DNA from: JABSOG01 sp965277695
GTDB lineage: Bacteria; Pseudomonadota; Gammaproteobacteria; Enterobacterales; Alteromonadaceae
Direction of reading: 5' to 3'
Length of the DNA: 64,000 nt
NCBI GenBank assembly: GCA_965277695.1
Contig: CBDIDQ010000001.1
Span: forward strand, 124,001-188,000
A program made the translations under genes and the position numbers. Below, piece after piece: positions 51,766-61,700 of the stretch (position 1 is its first letter; each line of letters opens with the position of its first letter). The notes below the pieces were generated by a model, which was given only the letters and a program-made list of their open reading frames with translations, was not told the DNA's origin and ran no database searches.

Positions 51766-52800
51766 CTACTCTGGTAATACGGCCAACGTTCGGGCGATCT
51801 CATCAACAATCGGTTTGTTTTTGAACAAAATAGACGAAATATGACCGCCGCTGATCAATTTCACCGTCGAATGCGGCCAGTGGTCAACAAATCGTTGCGA
51901 CAAATGCAGTGGAATATAGGTATCATTTTTGGCATTGATGATGCTACAAATACTCTGTGCCGGCACCGGAAAATTAGTAATATCGCCAATTTCCAGCAAC
52001 TTGCCTAACTTGGTTCGGGCATAATGTTCCTCTTGCTTACTGCCCCCTGACGATAACGCTTGCCAGTCACACACCACACTTAAATAACCAAAAGAATATT
52101 GTTCAGCCACAGAAGACGGGGCTAAACCGGGGATCACCGCCAGCGGGTTGTCAATTTGCGTCGCCACCAACGACACCGCTTGCCCGCCCATGCTCAAACC
52201 AGTCAACCCAACCCGATTTTGACCATTAACAAACCAGTGATTAGCTAAGGCTTTACACTCTTCAATGGCAGTGTAAAACATCAACAAAAAGTCGCTAACG
52301 GTCGAGACAAAGTGTTTATTTTGCCCATTACGCCGCCTGCTGCCATAAAAAGGATTTTCTAAAATCAGTGTTGAAATACCTTGTTTAGCCAGCGGCTCAG
52401 CTAGGGCTTTAATGCGTCGCTCATAACCTTCTTCGCCAGAGCCGGGCATTGAAAGGCACACCGGTGTGCTATAAATCGAAGCAACATTGGCCGGGGTGAT
52501 CAAACAACCCCGAGCCGTTTTAATCTCGTCAGGCAAGCCCGGCACCGGACTTAAAAACGCATAGTCATAACGGCGTATTGCCGGATTATTCTCAACCTCA
52601 ACAGTAGAGAAAGCCGGCGAAATACTCGCCGGTTTGGTGAACGATTGACTGTCTTTTTGTACCTGGGCGATCAACTCGTCATCACCCCAACCATCACTGA
52701 ACAATTTACCCTTGCTGGTTTGCAGATACAACCAATCTACCCACTGCCAAGGATGAGTGAGTACTTGCTTACTTGCTGCTTTGGGTTTAACTCTGTTCAT
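51766..52800 (-). CDS. ABHD18-like alpha/beta hydrolase
   Basis: A 344-residue hydrolase from ATG 52800 (MNRVKPKAAS); a start at 52818 is possible. The nucleophile elbow is GLTGLSMGGQAVSL, with CLSMPGSGEEGYERR as the oxyanion region and a late His in KLISGGHISSIL. The pattern matches the DUF2048/ABHD18 group. Recent work links animal ABHD18 to lipid deacylation; here a lipid substrate is inferred from the operon with two desaturases and a thioesterase. Its start overlaps the desaturase stop by 14 bp, so the two are co-translated. Confidence 0.78.
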   Translation of the reverse strand: MNRVKPKAASKQVLTHPWQWVDWLYLQTSKGKLFSDGWGDDELIAQVQKDSQSFTKPASISPAFSTVEVENNPAIRRYDYAFLSPVPGLPDEIKTARGCLITPANVASIYSTPVCLSMPGSGEEGYERRIKALAEPLAKQGISTLILENPFYGSRRRNGQNKHFVSTVSDFLLMFYTAIEECKALANHWFVNGQNRVGLTGLSMGGQAVSLVATQIDNPLAVIPGLAPSSVAEQYSFGYLSVVCDWQALSSGGSKQEEHYARTKLGKLLEIGDITNFPVPAQSICSIINAKNDTYIPLHLSQRFVDHWPHSTVKLISGGHISSILFKNKPIVDEIARTLAVLPE

Positions 52801-53806
52801 AGCTTTGCTCCTGAGCAACAGCCAGCTCGACTTCAGAAAACCTCAGCAGCTTTTTGCGTTTTTCATCCCACAACGCCAGGTTCATATTTTTCGCGCTCTG
52901 CCACATGGTCAGCGGTTCAACTTGGCGAAAATACTCGGTTTCGTTGAAACAACGATTGATATTGTGCGACGGAATACGCGGCTGATAGTGATGCACATGA
53001 TGAATACAAATATTGTTAGTGAACCATCTCAACACCATAGGCAACTGATAATAAGAACTACCAATCATCGCCGCATCGTCAAATTGCCACTGTTTGTTTT
53101 GCTCCCAATAAGCATCTTCATATTGATGCTGAACATAAAAAATCCAAGTGCCCGCCCATGAGGTGAATGCTAATACCGGAATATGAACATAGAGCACCGC
53201 TTCAAACCCAAGCAAGGCACCCGAGCATAACAATGCCAATGCAATGGCTACACTAGTCAACCAAGTCCCACGACGTTCTACTAGCCAATTTTTTGGTGCA
53301 TCCAGAGGAAAGCGTTTGAGGATAAAAAACAACAGGAGTGGCGCGACAACGAAAAGAAAATAAGGGTTACGATAAACCTTATAAAAGAACTGTTGGGTCT
53401 TACTCAAGGCGTCAAATTCAGCAACAGTGAGGGTGTTAACATTACCCGGCCCTCTTTTGTCAAGATTGCCTGAGGTCGCATGATGAATGTTATGAAATCG
53501 CTTCCACTCATCATAAGGTACAATGGTCAATACGCTGCAAAATCGCCCCAACCAATCGTTATATTGGCGTTTATTAAACAGTGCCGAATGGCCACAGTCG
53601 TGCTGAATAATGAATATTCTCACCAAAAAAGCCGACGCCAACAGCGCACACAACAAGGTCAACCCGTAGTTAACACTCAGGGCCTGATAGGCCAGAAACC
53701 ACAACATAAAGAAAGGTATAAACGAACTAGTCAGCAACAGCCAATTCTGTGCCGCCGTACTTTGATAAGTCTTTCTTAACCCATGACGAGACGGTTTTTC
53801 AATCAT
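52787..53806 (-). CDS. Membrane fatty acid desaturase
   Basis: A 339-residue di-iron desaturase from ATG 53806 with AGAGG upstream. All three histidine boxes are present: HDCGH, HNIHH and HHVHH (in NNICIHHVHHYQPRIPSHN). Several membrane segments surround them. The spacing resembles omega-6/delta-12-type acyl-lipid desaturases. It would put a double bond in membrane acyl chains at low temperature or make a special lipid with its operon partners. Confidence 0.88.
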   Translation of the reverse strand: MIEKPSRHGLRKTYQSTAAQNWLLLTSSFIPFFMLWFLAYQALSVNYGLTLLCALLASAFLVRIFIIQHDCGHSALFNKRQYNDWLGRFCSVLTIVPYDEWKRFHNIHHATSGNLDKRGPGNVNTLTVAEFDALSKTQQFFYKVYRNPYFLFVVAPLLLFFILKRFPLDAPKNWLVERRGTWLTSVAIALALLCSGALLGFEAVLYVHIPVLAFTSWAGTWIFYVQHQYEDAYWEQNKQWQFDDAAMIGSSYYQLPMVLRWFTNNICIHHVHHYQPRIPSHNINRCFNETEYFRQVEPLTMWQSAKNMNLALWDEKRKKLLRFSEVELAVAQEQSYEQS

Positions 53807-53814
53807 TATCACCT

Positions 53815-54333
53815 CTACTTCACGTTAATATCTTTTTGGTCACGCAGGTCTTTAACCTCATCAGGCATTTCTGGTGACGGGTCTGTCACCCCCAGTGCTT
53901 TAGCCGCTTCACCAACTGCAACTCGGCCTTGTGGACCAACAAACAAACCTTTGATATACACCACAGCAACCAGCTTGCCGTTACGCTCAAAGCGATGTTC
54001 AAAGTAACCCCACTTTTCGTCCCAACATAATAATTTGCTAGTTAATTCATACTCTTGCCATACTGTTAAACCTTTAACATAACGAGCATTAACACTAGCC
54101 ACAATCGGCTTCCATTTGCGTTCGATCATGATTTTCAAAAAACCGGTTCTGGCCATGTAATCGACCCGACCCAAATCAGCAATCGATAAATAGCGGCCAT
54201 TATTGACGTGCATATTCATGTCCAAATCATTAGGCAATATCCGCCCTTTGATTTTGGTGGTGGCCAACAAGTGGGCCTTAGGACGAAATTTGGCAGTGAT
54301 CAATAACCAAAATAAACGCAGATATAAATTCAT
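53815..54333 (-). CDS. Hot-dog acyl-CoA thioesterase-like protein
   Basis: A 172-residue hot-dog protein with an N-terminal hydrophobic helix, similar to the 4HBT_2/THEM6 group: LPNDLDMNMHVNNGRYLSIADLGR carries the acidic-Asn pocket, followed by WKPIVASVNARYVKGLTVWQEYEL and YFEHRFERNGKLVAVVY. It should cleave acyl-CoA or acyl-ACP near the membrane. GGAG precedes the ATG. Third position between the CarF-like gene and the desaturase (8 bp gap). Confidence 0.82.
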   Translation of the reverse strand: MNLYLRLFWLLITAKFRPKAHLLATTKIKGRILPNDLDMNMHVNNGRYLSIADLGRVDYMARTGFLKIMIERKWKPIVASVNARYVKGLTVWQEYELTSKLLCWDEKWGYFEHRFERNGKLVAVVYIKGLFVGPQGRVAVGEAAKALGVTDPSPEMPDEVKDLRDQKDINVK

Positions 54334-54389
54334 TTTTTACTCCAATAGAAGTTAGCGCGACTAAAGTCCCGCCTACAATAAACACATTT

Positions 54390-55043
54390 TCAGACAGTAG
54401 TATCACGTCGATGATAAGGAACAGCGTTGGTCAGACGATAAATGACATATTCAACCCGTCGCCAAAAATTCACTTTATCGAGGATCGGATTCCAGTGCCC
54501 AGTGATGGCACAATAATGACTCCAATAACCTTCATGATGCTTTTCGTGTAATTTCGGTGAAATGAGTACATTCCAGTCTTGCAGCTTTTTAATTGCCGCT
54601 GGCAAGTCATCTCGGTGAGCCCATTGATGAATAGTGGCGCTATAAGCACCAAATACCACAAAGAAGATAAAAAACCAGATCAGGTTTGGCGACTCAAGGG
54701 TAAACATCAACAAAGCCATCACCACACCCACTGGCAACGCGTTATTGTTAGATTTTAAAATACCGTGTTTGAGCATCAGTTCAGGATCAACATGATGACC
54801 CCGGAAGGTTTTCACTAAACCACCCAGCCGTTGGTGATCATAATCCCAATATTTATCCAGTGCCCAATGCACCACACCCACCGCAAAATCCACTGCCTCA
54901 ACGGCCAAAATAAACAGTATCAACAACACGCCCAAATCAGGCCGTGGAGTTTTCCACATTAACGTTACTGCCAACAACCAAAATACCACAGTCATTGCAA
55001 TATCAAATTTTTTACCGGCACCCGGAATGATATCATTAGCCAT
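54390..55043 (-). CDS. CarF/TMEM189-type lipid desaturase (plasmanylethanolamine desaturase family)
   Basis: A 217-residue membrane protein of the Kua/CarF lipid desaturase family. The conserved histidine pattern is complete as far as I can judge: VGVVHWALD (His59), FRGHH (83, 84), HQWAHR (139, 143), LHEKHH (166, 169, 170) and GHWNPILD. In myxobacteria and animals this enzyme introduces the vinyl-ether bond of plasmalogens. Whether this organism makes ether lipids is unknown; the substrate may be another acyl lipid. AGGAAAG precedes the ATG. First gene of the four-gene lipid operon. Confidence 0.88.
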   Translation of the reverse strand: MANDIIPGAGKKFDIAMTVVFWLLAVTLMWKTPRPDLGVLLILFILAVEAVDFAVGVVHWALDKYWDYDHQRLGGLVKTFRGHHVDPELMLKHGILKSNNNALPVGVVMALLMFTLESPNLIWFFIFFVVFGAYSATIHQWAHRDDLPAAIKKLQDWNVLISPKLHEKHHEGYWSHYCAITGHWNPILDKVNFWRRVEYVIYRLTNAVPYHRRDTTV

Positions 55044-55209
55044 AAGTTCTTCTTTCCTATTGGTTTACATTTGATTCATTTCATAAATTGAAACCATAAC
55101 CAAGCACAGCCAATAGCTGTACCTTGCTCTGGTCGGATGAGTACTATACACGATTTTTCGACGATTGAAATGTTAAATTTGTTACGAAGGTTAAAGAATA
55201 ATGAAATAT

Positions 55210-55743
55210 TTACGTCGCTAAATCCCCGCCATATATCGCTAATTCCCGGCTACGCCGCTGCTCATCAGTATCTCTGAGGGCGACAACTTGACGAATTTTA
55301 TCACTATAGGCCGATGGTAAATTAGCCTCTTCGGTGCCAGTCACCACATGGGTTTTATACCAATCATAAGGATTTATATCAGGAGATGTATTGATGGCAA
55401 TATAAACAAAAACGTCAAGCGATGAGCCGTTAGCATCCCACACTGTCATGGTTTCTTTGCGATAAGCGACACCGAGTGATTCTGCGTGATCTAAATCGAC
55501 AATCTGTGACGGATCAATGTCATAAACCACCCCTAACACTTTACCGCCCAGCAGTTCACCGCCCAGCAGTTCATCGTCTTGGCTGGTCGGCATAATATTA
55601 CATTTGCCTGAGCCGTCCTGCCCTTTGTAGTTAAAGCATAAAGTGTGATCTGGCAAGCAAAAAGTGCCCAGTGATACCGCGCTCGGGCAGCGGTGTTGTA
55701 TGCGTTTGGCCGACATATTCGAGCCATAAGCAAAATATAACAT
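55210..55743 (-). CDS. Gamma-glutamylcyclotransferase-like (GGCT/AIG2) protein
   Basis: A 177-residue protein of the GGCT fold: LYFAYGSNMS is the substrate loop, and DHAESLGVAYRKE carries the likely catalytic Glu. Such enzymes release 5-oxoproline from gamma-glutamyl compounds. A duplicated 15-bp unit (55545-55574) gives ELLGGELLGGK in a loop. It starts 8 bp after the unknown gene upstream, so the two are probably one operon. Confidence 0.85.
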   Translation of the reverse strand: MLYFAYGSNMSAKRIQHRCPSAVSLGTFCLPDHTLCFNYKGQDGSGKCNIMPTSQDDELLGGELLGGKVLGVVYDIDPSQIVDLDHAESLGVAYRKETMTVWDANGSSLDVFVYIAINTSPDINPYDWYKTHVVTGTEEANLPSAYSDKIRQVVALRDTDEQRRSRELAIYGGDLAT

Positions 55744-55751
55744 AATGTTCC

Positions 55752-56732
55752 TTAATCAGCTGGTGGCACCCACGGCTTGCGTAGGTTTTGTGGTTGGGCT
55801 TTTCTCATACTCGGCTGTTCAGGATCTAAACCATGCCTAGCCAGCTTGTATTTGAGTACACTTTCAAATTGTTCCTGAGTTGCTTCCGCGCCAAAGTTTT
55901 TACGGGTACTTCTGATGGCTTTTTCGATGATCATACTACGGGCATTACCGTGACTACTTTGCTGATGGGCCGTTGGATCCTGAGGTTTAACCACATAATT
56001 TGGTGTCTCACTGGTAAATACACCGGGTCTCACCCGACCCATACCGCCTGGTGCTTCATCAATGACATCAACGTTCTGAACTAGCGCATCACCGATGGTT
56101 TCACGACGCTCACGTGTATTCTCACTGCCTTTCAAATAAAATACTGAGGTATCGGCACGGTCGTGGATCCCCTTAGGGGCAGTCACTTTGCCACTTCTAC
56201 CAACATCATCCGATAATAACTCATGCACATTTTTATTGAGCTGAACATAAGAATCCTTAGTTGCAGCCACGCTCAAACGCCCGCCTTTACTGCTTCGACC
56301 ACCCCGATTATTAGGTTGATGGTAAGTAAATCCACCACTAACATGACTTTGTAACAACGGCTCGTCTTCGACTTTATCTGCCGACCATACTCTTTTATCA
56401 CCATATTGATCTTTCACCTGAGTGTGCCAATCTCCTTTAGCCGTTTCTTCAACCACATGCTGCTGCAAAGTCGATACGCTGTTCATCCGCTCCAATGGTG
56501 AAAGCGGCTGTTGCCCCACGGCCCCAGTTTGCTTGGCGTAATGCTGATAAATAAAGTCGCGAGCATTAGAGCGTTTATTCAAAGTATTTTGTGAGCGGCC
56601 GACATTACCAATCAATTTTTTAAATTTGCTCCAGTTACCCCGGGCCTTAAACGCATTGCTACGGTCATCACCACGCACAGTATTCGCCCAACTTTTTAGG
56701 CTGTCCCAACTACCATCATTACCACCTTGCAT
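55752..56732 (-). CDS. Unknown hydrophilic protein, effector-like
   Basis: A 326-residue protein with no signal peptide, no membrane segment, high Gly/Ser/Arg/Asn content and few Cys. No family is certain. The central part (YVQLNKNVHELLSDDVGR, TSVFYLKGSENTRERRE) has a distant feel of type III effector phosphothreonine or HopA1-like domains, but I cannot support that. Features such as GGMGRVRPGVF and the disordered N-terminus suit an exported effector or toxin. It is coupled to a GGCT gene 8 bp downstream, which might be an immunity or processing partner. Function unknown. Confidence 0.6.
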   Translation of the reverse strand: MQGGNDGSWDSLKSWANTVRGDDRSNAFKARGNWSKFKKLIGNVGRSQNTLNKRSNARDFIYQHYAKQTGAVGQQPLSPLERMNSVSTLQQHVVEETAKGDWHTQVKDQYGDKRVWSADKVEDEPLLQSHVSGGFTYHQPNNRGGRSSKGGRLSVAATKDSYVQLNKNVHELLSDDVGRSGKVTAPKGIHDRADTSVFYLKGSENTRERRETIGDALVQNVDVIDEAPGGMGRVRPGVFTSETPNYVVKPQDPTAHQQSSHGNARSMIIEKAIRSTRKNFGAEATQEQFESVLKYKLARHGLDPEQPSMRKAQPQNLRKPWVPPAD

Positions 56733-56858
56733 CGCTCACTCCACACAATCAATTTCATTAGTATCAGCAACAAAGCAATTTAAATGCCACATAACCAACC
56801 CTCAACCTTTATTTCAAGCCATTGATTTAATTCAAATTAAATTCATTTAACTGGGTCA

Positions 56859-57830
56859 TTATAGACCCGAAGTGGGTGATAATTTTCCGGTTTTATCCAG
56901 CTGGTAAGCATCCAAGTCATTGGCCAAAAACAAAGTGCCATTATAATACTGCTTGGCTTCTGCTTCGATATCTCTGATTGATGGCGAAGCACCACGGGCA
57001 TAGGCATATCTGGGGCTGAAATGGGTTAAGACCAATTGGCTGATTTGCGCTTTTTCGGCATATTGTGCCACCGTTTTGGCACTACTGTGTTGCGGTCCGG
57101 CACCGACTTTTTCGGCAATATCAGCAGTATAGGTGGATTCGTGAATGACCACATCGGGCTTGACGCTCACGTTAGCCAATAATTCAGGCTGATCATTATC
57201 ACCACCCACCAGCAGCACTCTTGGCTGACGATTGGTAATAACAAAGTCTTTCGACAACAGCAGCTGACCATCCGCCAAAGTCACATCCTCTCCTTGTTGC
57301 AATTGACCCCACACCGGGCTGGCTGGTATCCCCAGCGCCTTGAGCTTGTCGATATTCAGCGAGTGTTCGATATTATTCTCAATAAAATGATAACCATGAC
57401 AAGCCACTCGATGGGATAAGGTGACCGGGGAGACAATATAATCGTAAAAATCCAACGGCTCGGTGAGGGTGGCAACGTCAATGAATTCAAGTTCAAAGTC
57501 CAGCCATAAACGACTGGTTTGTTGGATAGTATTGATCATGGTTGCCAACTCCTGCGGACCAACAATGGTGAGTTTTTCTGTCCGTCCAGCCATGGTCGCA
57601 CTGCCAAGCAATCCGGGTAAACCATAACAATGGTCGCCATGCATATGGGTAATAAATATCGCCCGCAGTTTGCTGATAGATAAGGGCGTATGCATTAATT
57701 GATGTTGTGTGCCCTCGCCACAATCGACCAAATACCAACGTTTGTTGCTTTTGCCTTTTAACGCCAATGCGGTCAAATTACGCTGTTTGGTGGGGGTTCC
57801 TGATGAAGTGCCAAGAAAGATAAATTCCAT
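56859..57830 (-). CDS. rnz: Ribonuclease Z
   Basis: A 323-residue metallo-beta-lactamase-fold endonuclease that trims tRNA 3' ends. FLGTSSGTPTKQRNLTAL is the start signature; the zinc motif is THMHGDHCYGLPGLL, with later HESTYT and LTHFSPRYA supplying further ligands. Length fits the short bacterial form. Divergent from the next gene with a 104-bp spacer. Confidence 0.92.
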   Translation of the reverse strand: MEFIFLGTSSGTPTKQRNLTALALKGKSNKRWYLVDCGEGTQHQLMHTPLSISKLRAIFITHMHGDHCYGLPGLLGSATMAGRTEKLTIVGPQELATMINTIQQTSRLWLDFELEFIDVATLTEPLDFYDYIVSPVTLSHRVACHGYHFIENNIEHSLNIDKLKALGIPASPVWGQLQQGEDVTLADGQLLLSKDFVITNRQPRVLLVGGDNDQPELLANVSVKPDVVIHESTYTADIAEKVGAGPQHSSAKTVAQYAEKAQISQLVLTHFSPRYAYARGASPSIRDIEAEAKQYYNGTLFLANDLDAYQLDKTGKLSPTSGL

Positions 57831-57934
57831 AATGATCGCTCGTTTTAGGTCAATGACGCTGATACGCCTACTCTACGTGGGCTGGTTTATCAGTCAATCT
57901 CTGCTAGGGTTTAATTATATTCTTCGTTCAATAT

Positions 57935-58726
57935 TTGCACATTGTGTCTCGATTTAAGTTGTTCTCTAGCGTTTTTATCGGTTTACTTTTAACCAGTTTT
58001 CTTTTCCCGGTCATAGCACACGCCGCAAAGCCACGCAGCTATCGCATCGGTGTCGAAAATATTGATTACTACCCGCATTTTGCTTTTGGCTATCGAGACA
58101 ATAGTTTCGCCAAAGAGGTGCTTGAATGTTTTTTCAACAGCCAAAATCTTACAGTGACTTTTGTCCCTTTACCACTTAAACGCTTTAACCAATGGTACAT
58201 CGAAAATAATATTGATTTTAAATATCCAGATAACGAAGATTGGCGTCGAGATGAAACCGTCAAACTGCCAGTCATCTACTCCACCGAAGTGATCAAATTA
58301 ACCGCAGGAGCAACAGTACCGTTTAAACTGATGGGCCGACCACGAAATCAAATCAAACGACTCGGTACAGTTTTAGGCTTCCACCCGACAATGTGGTCAG
58401 ACCGAATTGAATCGAAACAAACTATCATGCTCAGCGACCCCAATGTGTTGTCTGTGGTCAAAATGAATATAAACGGGATTGTCGATGTGATTAACCTCGA
58501 TTATTCGGTGATCCACTATCATCTAAAGCAAATGAAGCGACCAAAAGCCTTGATAATGGACAGCACCCTGCCACACCGAGCCTATGGGTTTCACCTGTCG
58601 ACCCTCAAACATCCGCAGATAATCAGCCAATTTAATCATTTTTATCAGCAAAACCAGACTTTCATCGAAGCGATGAAACACAAGTATCAGATTATTGATG
58701 ATCCGTTTGATCTTGATAGTTTTTGA
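57935..58726 (+). CDS. Periplasmic solute-binding-like protein (SBP_bac_3-like)
   Basis: A 263-residue exported protein starting at TTG 57935 or, equally likely, GTG 57944. A signal peptide (FIGLLLTSFLFPVIAHAA) is followed by YRIGVENIDYYPHFAF, an amino-acid-binding-protein-type opening, and KRFNQWYIENNIDFKYP. It belongs to the transporter-substrate-binding-domain proteins often seen alone in marine gammaproteobacteria; no permease is near, so it may be a sensor or orphan. Ligand unknown. Confidence 0.72.
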   Translation: MHIVSRFKLFSSVFIGLLLTSFLFPVIAHAAKPRSYRIGVENIDYYPHFAFGYRDNSFAKEVLECFFNSQNLTVTFVPLPLKRFNQWYIENNIDFKYPDNEDWRRDETVKLPVIYSTEVIKLTAGATVPFKLMGRPRNQIKRLGTVLGFHPTMWSDRIESKQTIMLSDPNVLSVVKMNINGIVDVINLDYSVIHYHLKQMKRPKALIMDSTLPHRAYGFHLSTLKHPQIISQFNHFYQQNQTFIEAMKHKYQIIDDPFDLDSF

Positions 58727-58736
58727 AATGGCTGCG

Positions 58737-58786
58737 CCATTTATCGCGGCGGTGGTCCGACACATCGGACGCCCCTCCTACAAAAC
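58737..58786. repeat. REP-like hairpin with CTCCTAC end
   Basis: TCGCGGCGGTGGTCCGA and TCGGACGCCCCTCCTACA form a hairpin after the binding-protein gene, with the same final CTCCTACA as other copies. It reaches the end of ydiJ and can serve both converging genes. Confidence 0.65.
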
Positions 58787-61700
58787 CTCCAACAACACCT
58801 CCAACAACACTTCAATCGGGTGTTTAGGTTTCACCCCTTCAAGTCGTCCCACTTGAGAGCGACAAGAAAAACCGGTCACCACCAGCTTGTCTTTATCAAT
58901 TTTTTCAATCGGCTGCCGCCAGCTCATCTCATAAATGCCTTTGGAGTTTTCGAGGTTTTTAGCTTCATGGCCATAAGTGCCTGCCATGCCGCAACAGCCA
59001 GTGCTGACCATGTTGAGCGTCAAACCGAATTGCTTAAAGATGGCTACCCATTCACTTTGAGAGTTCGGCAAAGCGGTTTTCTCTGTGCAATGACCAAACA
59101 AGTAATAATCGGCATTTTCCACCAACTTGCCGACTTCTTTGCCAGCCTCTTTACCAGCCTCTTTACCAGCCTCTTTACCAGCATAGGCGACATTAACCAG
59201 CCATTCGTGTACTAGCTTGACTTCGAAGTCTCCGCGCTTATCACCTAAAACCTGTTTATATTCATCGCGATAGCACAACACCAAAGAGGCATCGATGCCC
59301 ACCATGGGGATGTCCAATTTGGCAATTTGATTCAAGAACTCGGCGGTTTTACTCGCGGTTTTGCCAAAACGGTTGAGAAAGCCTTTCACATGTTGAGGTT
59401 TGCCATTGGGTTTATAAGGCAATAAAACCGCCTGATAGCCAATTTTTGTCACAAACTGCAATAAAGCCTCAATTAACTGGGCCTCATAATAGCTAGTGAA
59501 GGGGTCTTGAACGACAATAACGGTTTTGGCTTTATCAGCCGTTGAAAGGCGGTTAAGTTGATCATAATCAAACGCATACTGACTTTGTACGCGCTGTTTT
59601 AAGCTTGGCTGTGACAAAAGTGGCGTATCAACATAACCAATAGTTTGTTTAATCGCCTTGTTCACCAAAGGCATTTTCAACGCTGTGTTGATCAAACCCG
59701 GGGCTTTTGCCATCCAAGGTGCTAAACCTTCAATAGTGGCAACAAAGTAATCTTTTACCGGGCGAGTATAACGGTCGTAATAGAGATTCAAAAATCGCGC
59801 TCTGAACTCAGGCACATCCACTTTCACCGGACATTGACTCGAACAGGCTTTACACGCCAAACACGTATCCATGGCTTCAAATACCTGCACCGAAAAATCA
59901 TCTGCTTTGCTGGCAGCATGACTATTGCTGAACTTTTCGAACCATGAACTGCCCTCGCCTTTATTGATACGCTTTTCTTCATCAACAATATTGATATTCT
60001 GGCTGCTCATCAACCGCATCCATTCTCGCATCAAACCAGCCCGACCTTTTGGCGAGAAACGCCTGTCTTTGCTGACTTTATAAGACGGACACATCGGTGA
60101 AGTCGCGTCGTAATTAAAACACAAACCATTGCCATTACAGTTCATTGGCACTTCAAGGCTTTCTTTGACCTGAATAGGAATTTGGCGATCATAAGTGCCA
60201 CGTTTATCACCATCTACCGACACCAGTTGGTGATCACTTTGATAAGGTGTACAGATTTTACCCGGGTTCATGCGATTATTTGGATCAAACGCGGCTTTAA
60301 CCTTTTGCAGCTCAGCAAACAGCTCATCGCCAAAAAACGCCGGACCATATTCACTGCGATAACCCCGACCGTGCTCACCCCACATCAAACCGTTATATTT
60401 AGCGGTCAGTGCCACCACTTGATCAGATATCTGTCGTAACAACACTTCTTGTTGTGGATCACACAAATCCAACGCCGGACGCACATGCAAAACCCCGGCA
60501 TCAACATGACCAAACATGCCATAGTCGAGCTGGTGCTCATCCAACAACTGGCGAAATTCCATAATATAATCAGCCAAATGCTCCGGTGCCACAGCGGTAT
60601 CTTCGGCAAAGGCTTGAGGCTTTTTGCTCCCAGCGGTATTACCTAGCAAGCCTACCGACTTTTTACGCATCGCATAAATTTTGCCAATCGCAGCGGCATC
60701 ATAGGTGACCTGATAACCAATCACCCCTGCCTCTCCATTGCTAACCAGCTGATCTAATCGCGCCGACAAATCATTCACTTGCTGTTTTAACGTCGCCTCA
60801 TCTTCACTGTTAAACTCAACAATATTAAGGCCATCAATGGTTTTGCCCGGCACCGATTCAATATATTCAGACACCGAATACCAAACAATATCCTGTTTTG
60901 CCAAGTTCAATACATTGCTGTCAACGGTTTCAACCGAAGTCGCTTTGGCTGCGACCAAAAACGGTGAGTTACGCAACGCCGATTCAAAGCTGTCATATTT
61001 GATATTCAACAAGGCTTTATTGGCAGACAGTGGGGTAATATTGAGTTTGGCTTCGGTGACAAATGCCAGCGAGCCTTCGGACCCGGCAATTACTCGTGAT
61101 AAGTCAAACTCAGATAAATCGTGGTTAAACACATGTTCGAGGTCGTAACCAGTTAAAAAGCGGTTTAAGCGCGGGTATTTGGCCAAAATCTGCTGGCGTT
61201 TATTGCGAGCGGTCTCAATCACCTGACGGTAAATACCACCAGCGGCGGTTTGCTCAGTAGCCAGTTGTTCGGCGTCGGCAATCGGCTGTTTGCCAGTGTG
61301 CAGTACGCTGCCATCAATCAATACGCTGGTTAGGCCCAAAATGTGATCACTGGTTTTACCGTAAACCAAAGACCCCTGCCCTGAGGCATCAGTGCTGACC
61401 ATACCGCCAATCGTTGCCCGATTGCTAGTGGATAAGTCTGGGGCAAAAAAGAAGCCGTAAGGGCGTAAAAAGTCATTTAACTGGTCTTTTATCACCCCGG
61501 TTTGCACTTTAACCCAACGTTCTTCAACATTGATGTCGATAATCTCCCGCATGTGTCGCGACAAATCAATCACCACACCAGGGGTTAACGACTGCCCATT
61601 GGTGCCAGTACCGCCACCACGCGGACTAAACGTCATGGTTTTAAATTCATCCTGGTGACCAAGCTGGGTTAACAATACAATGTCATCAACACTTTTAGGG

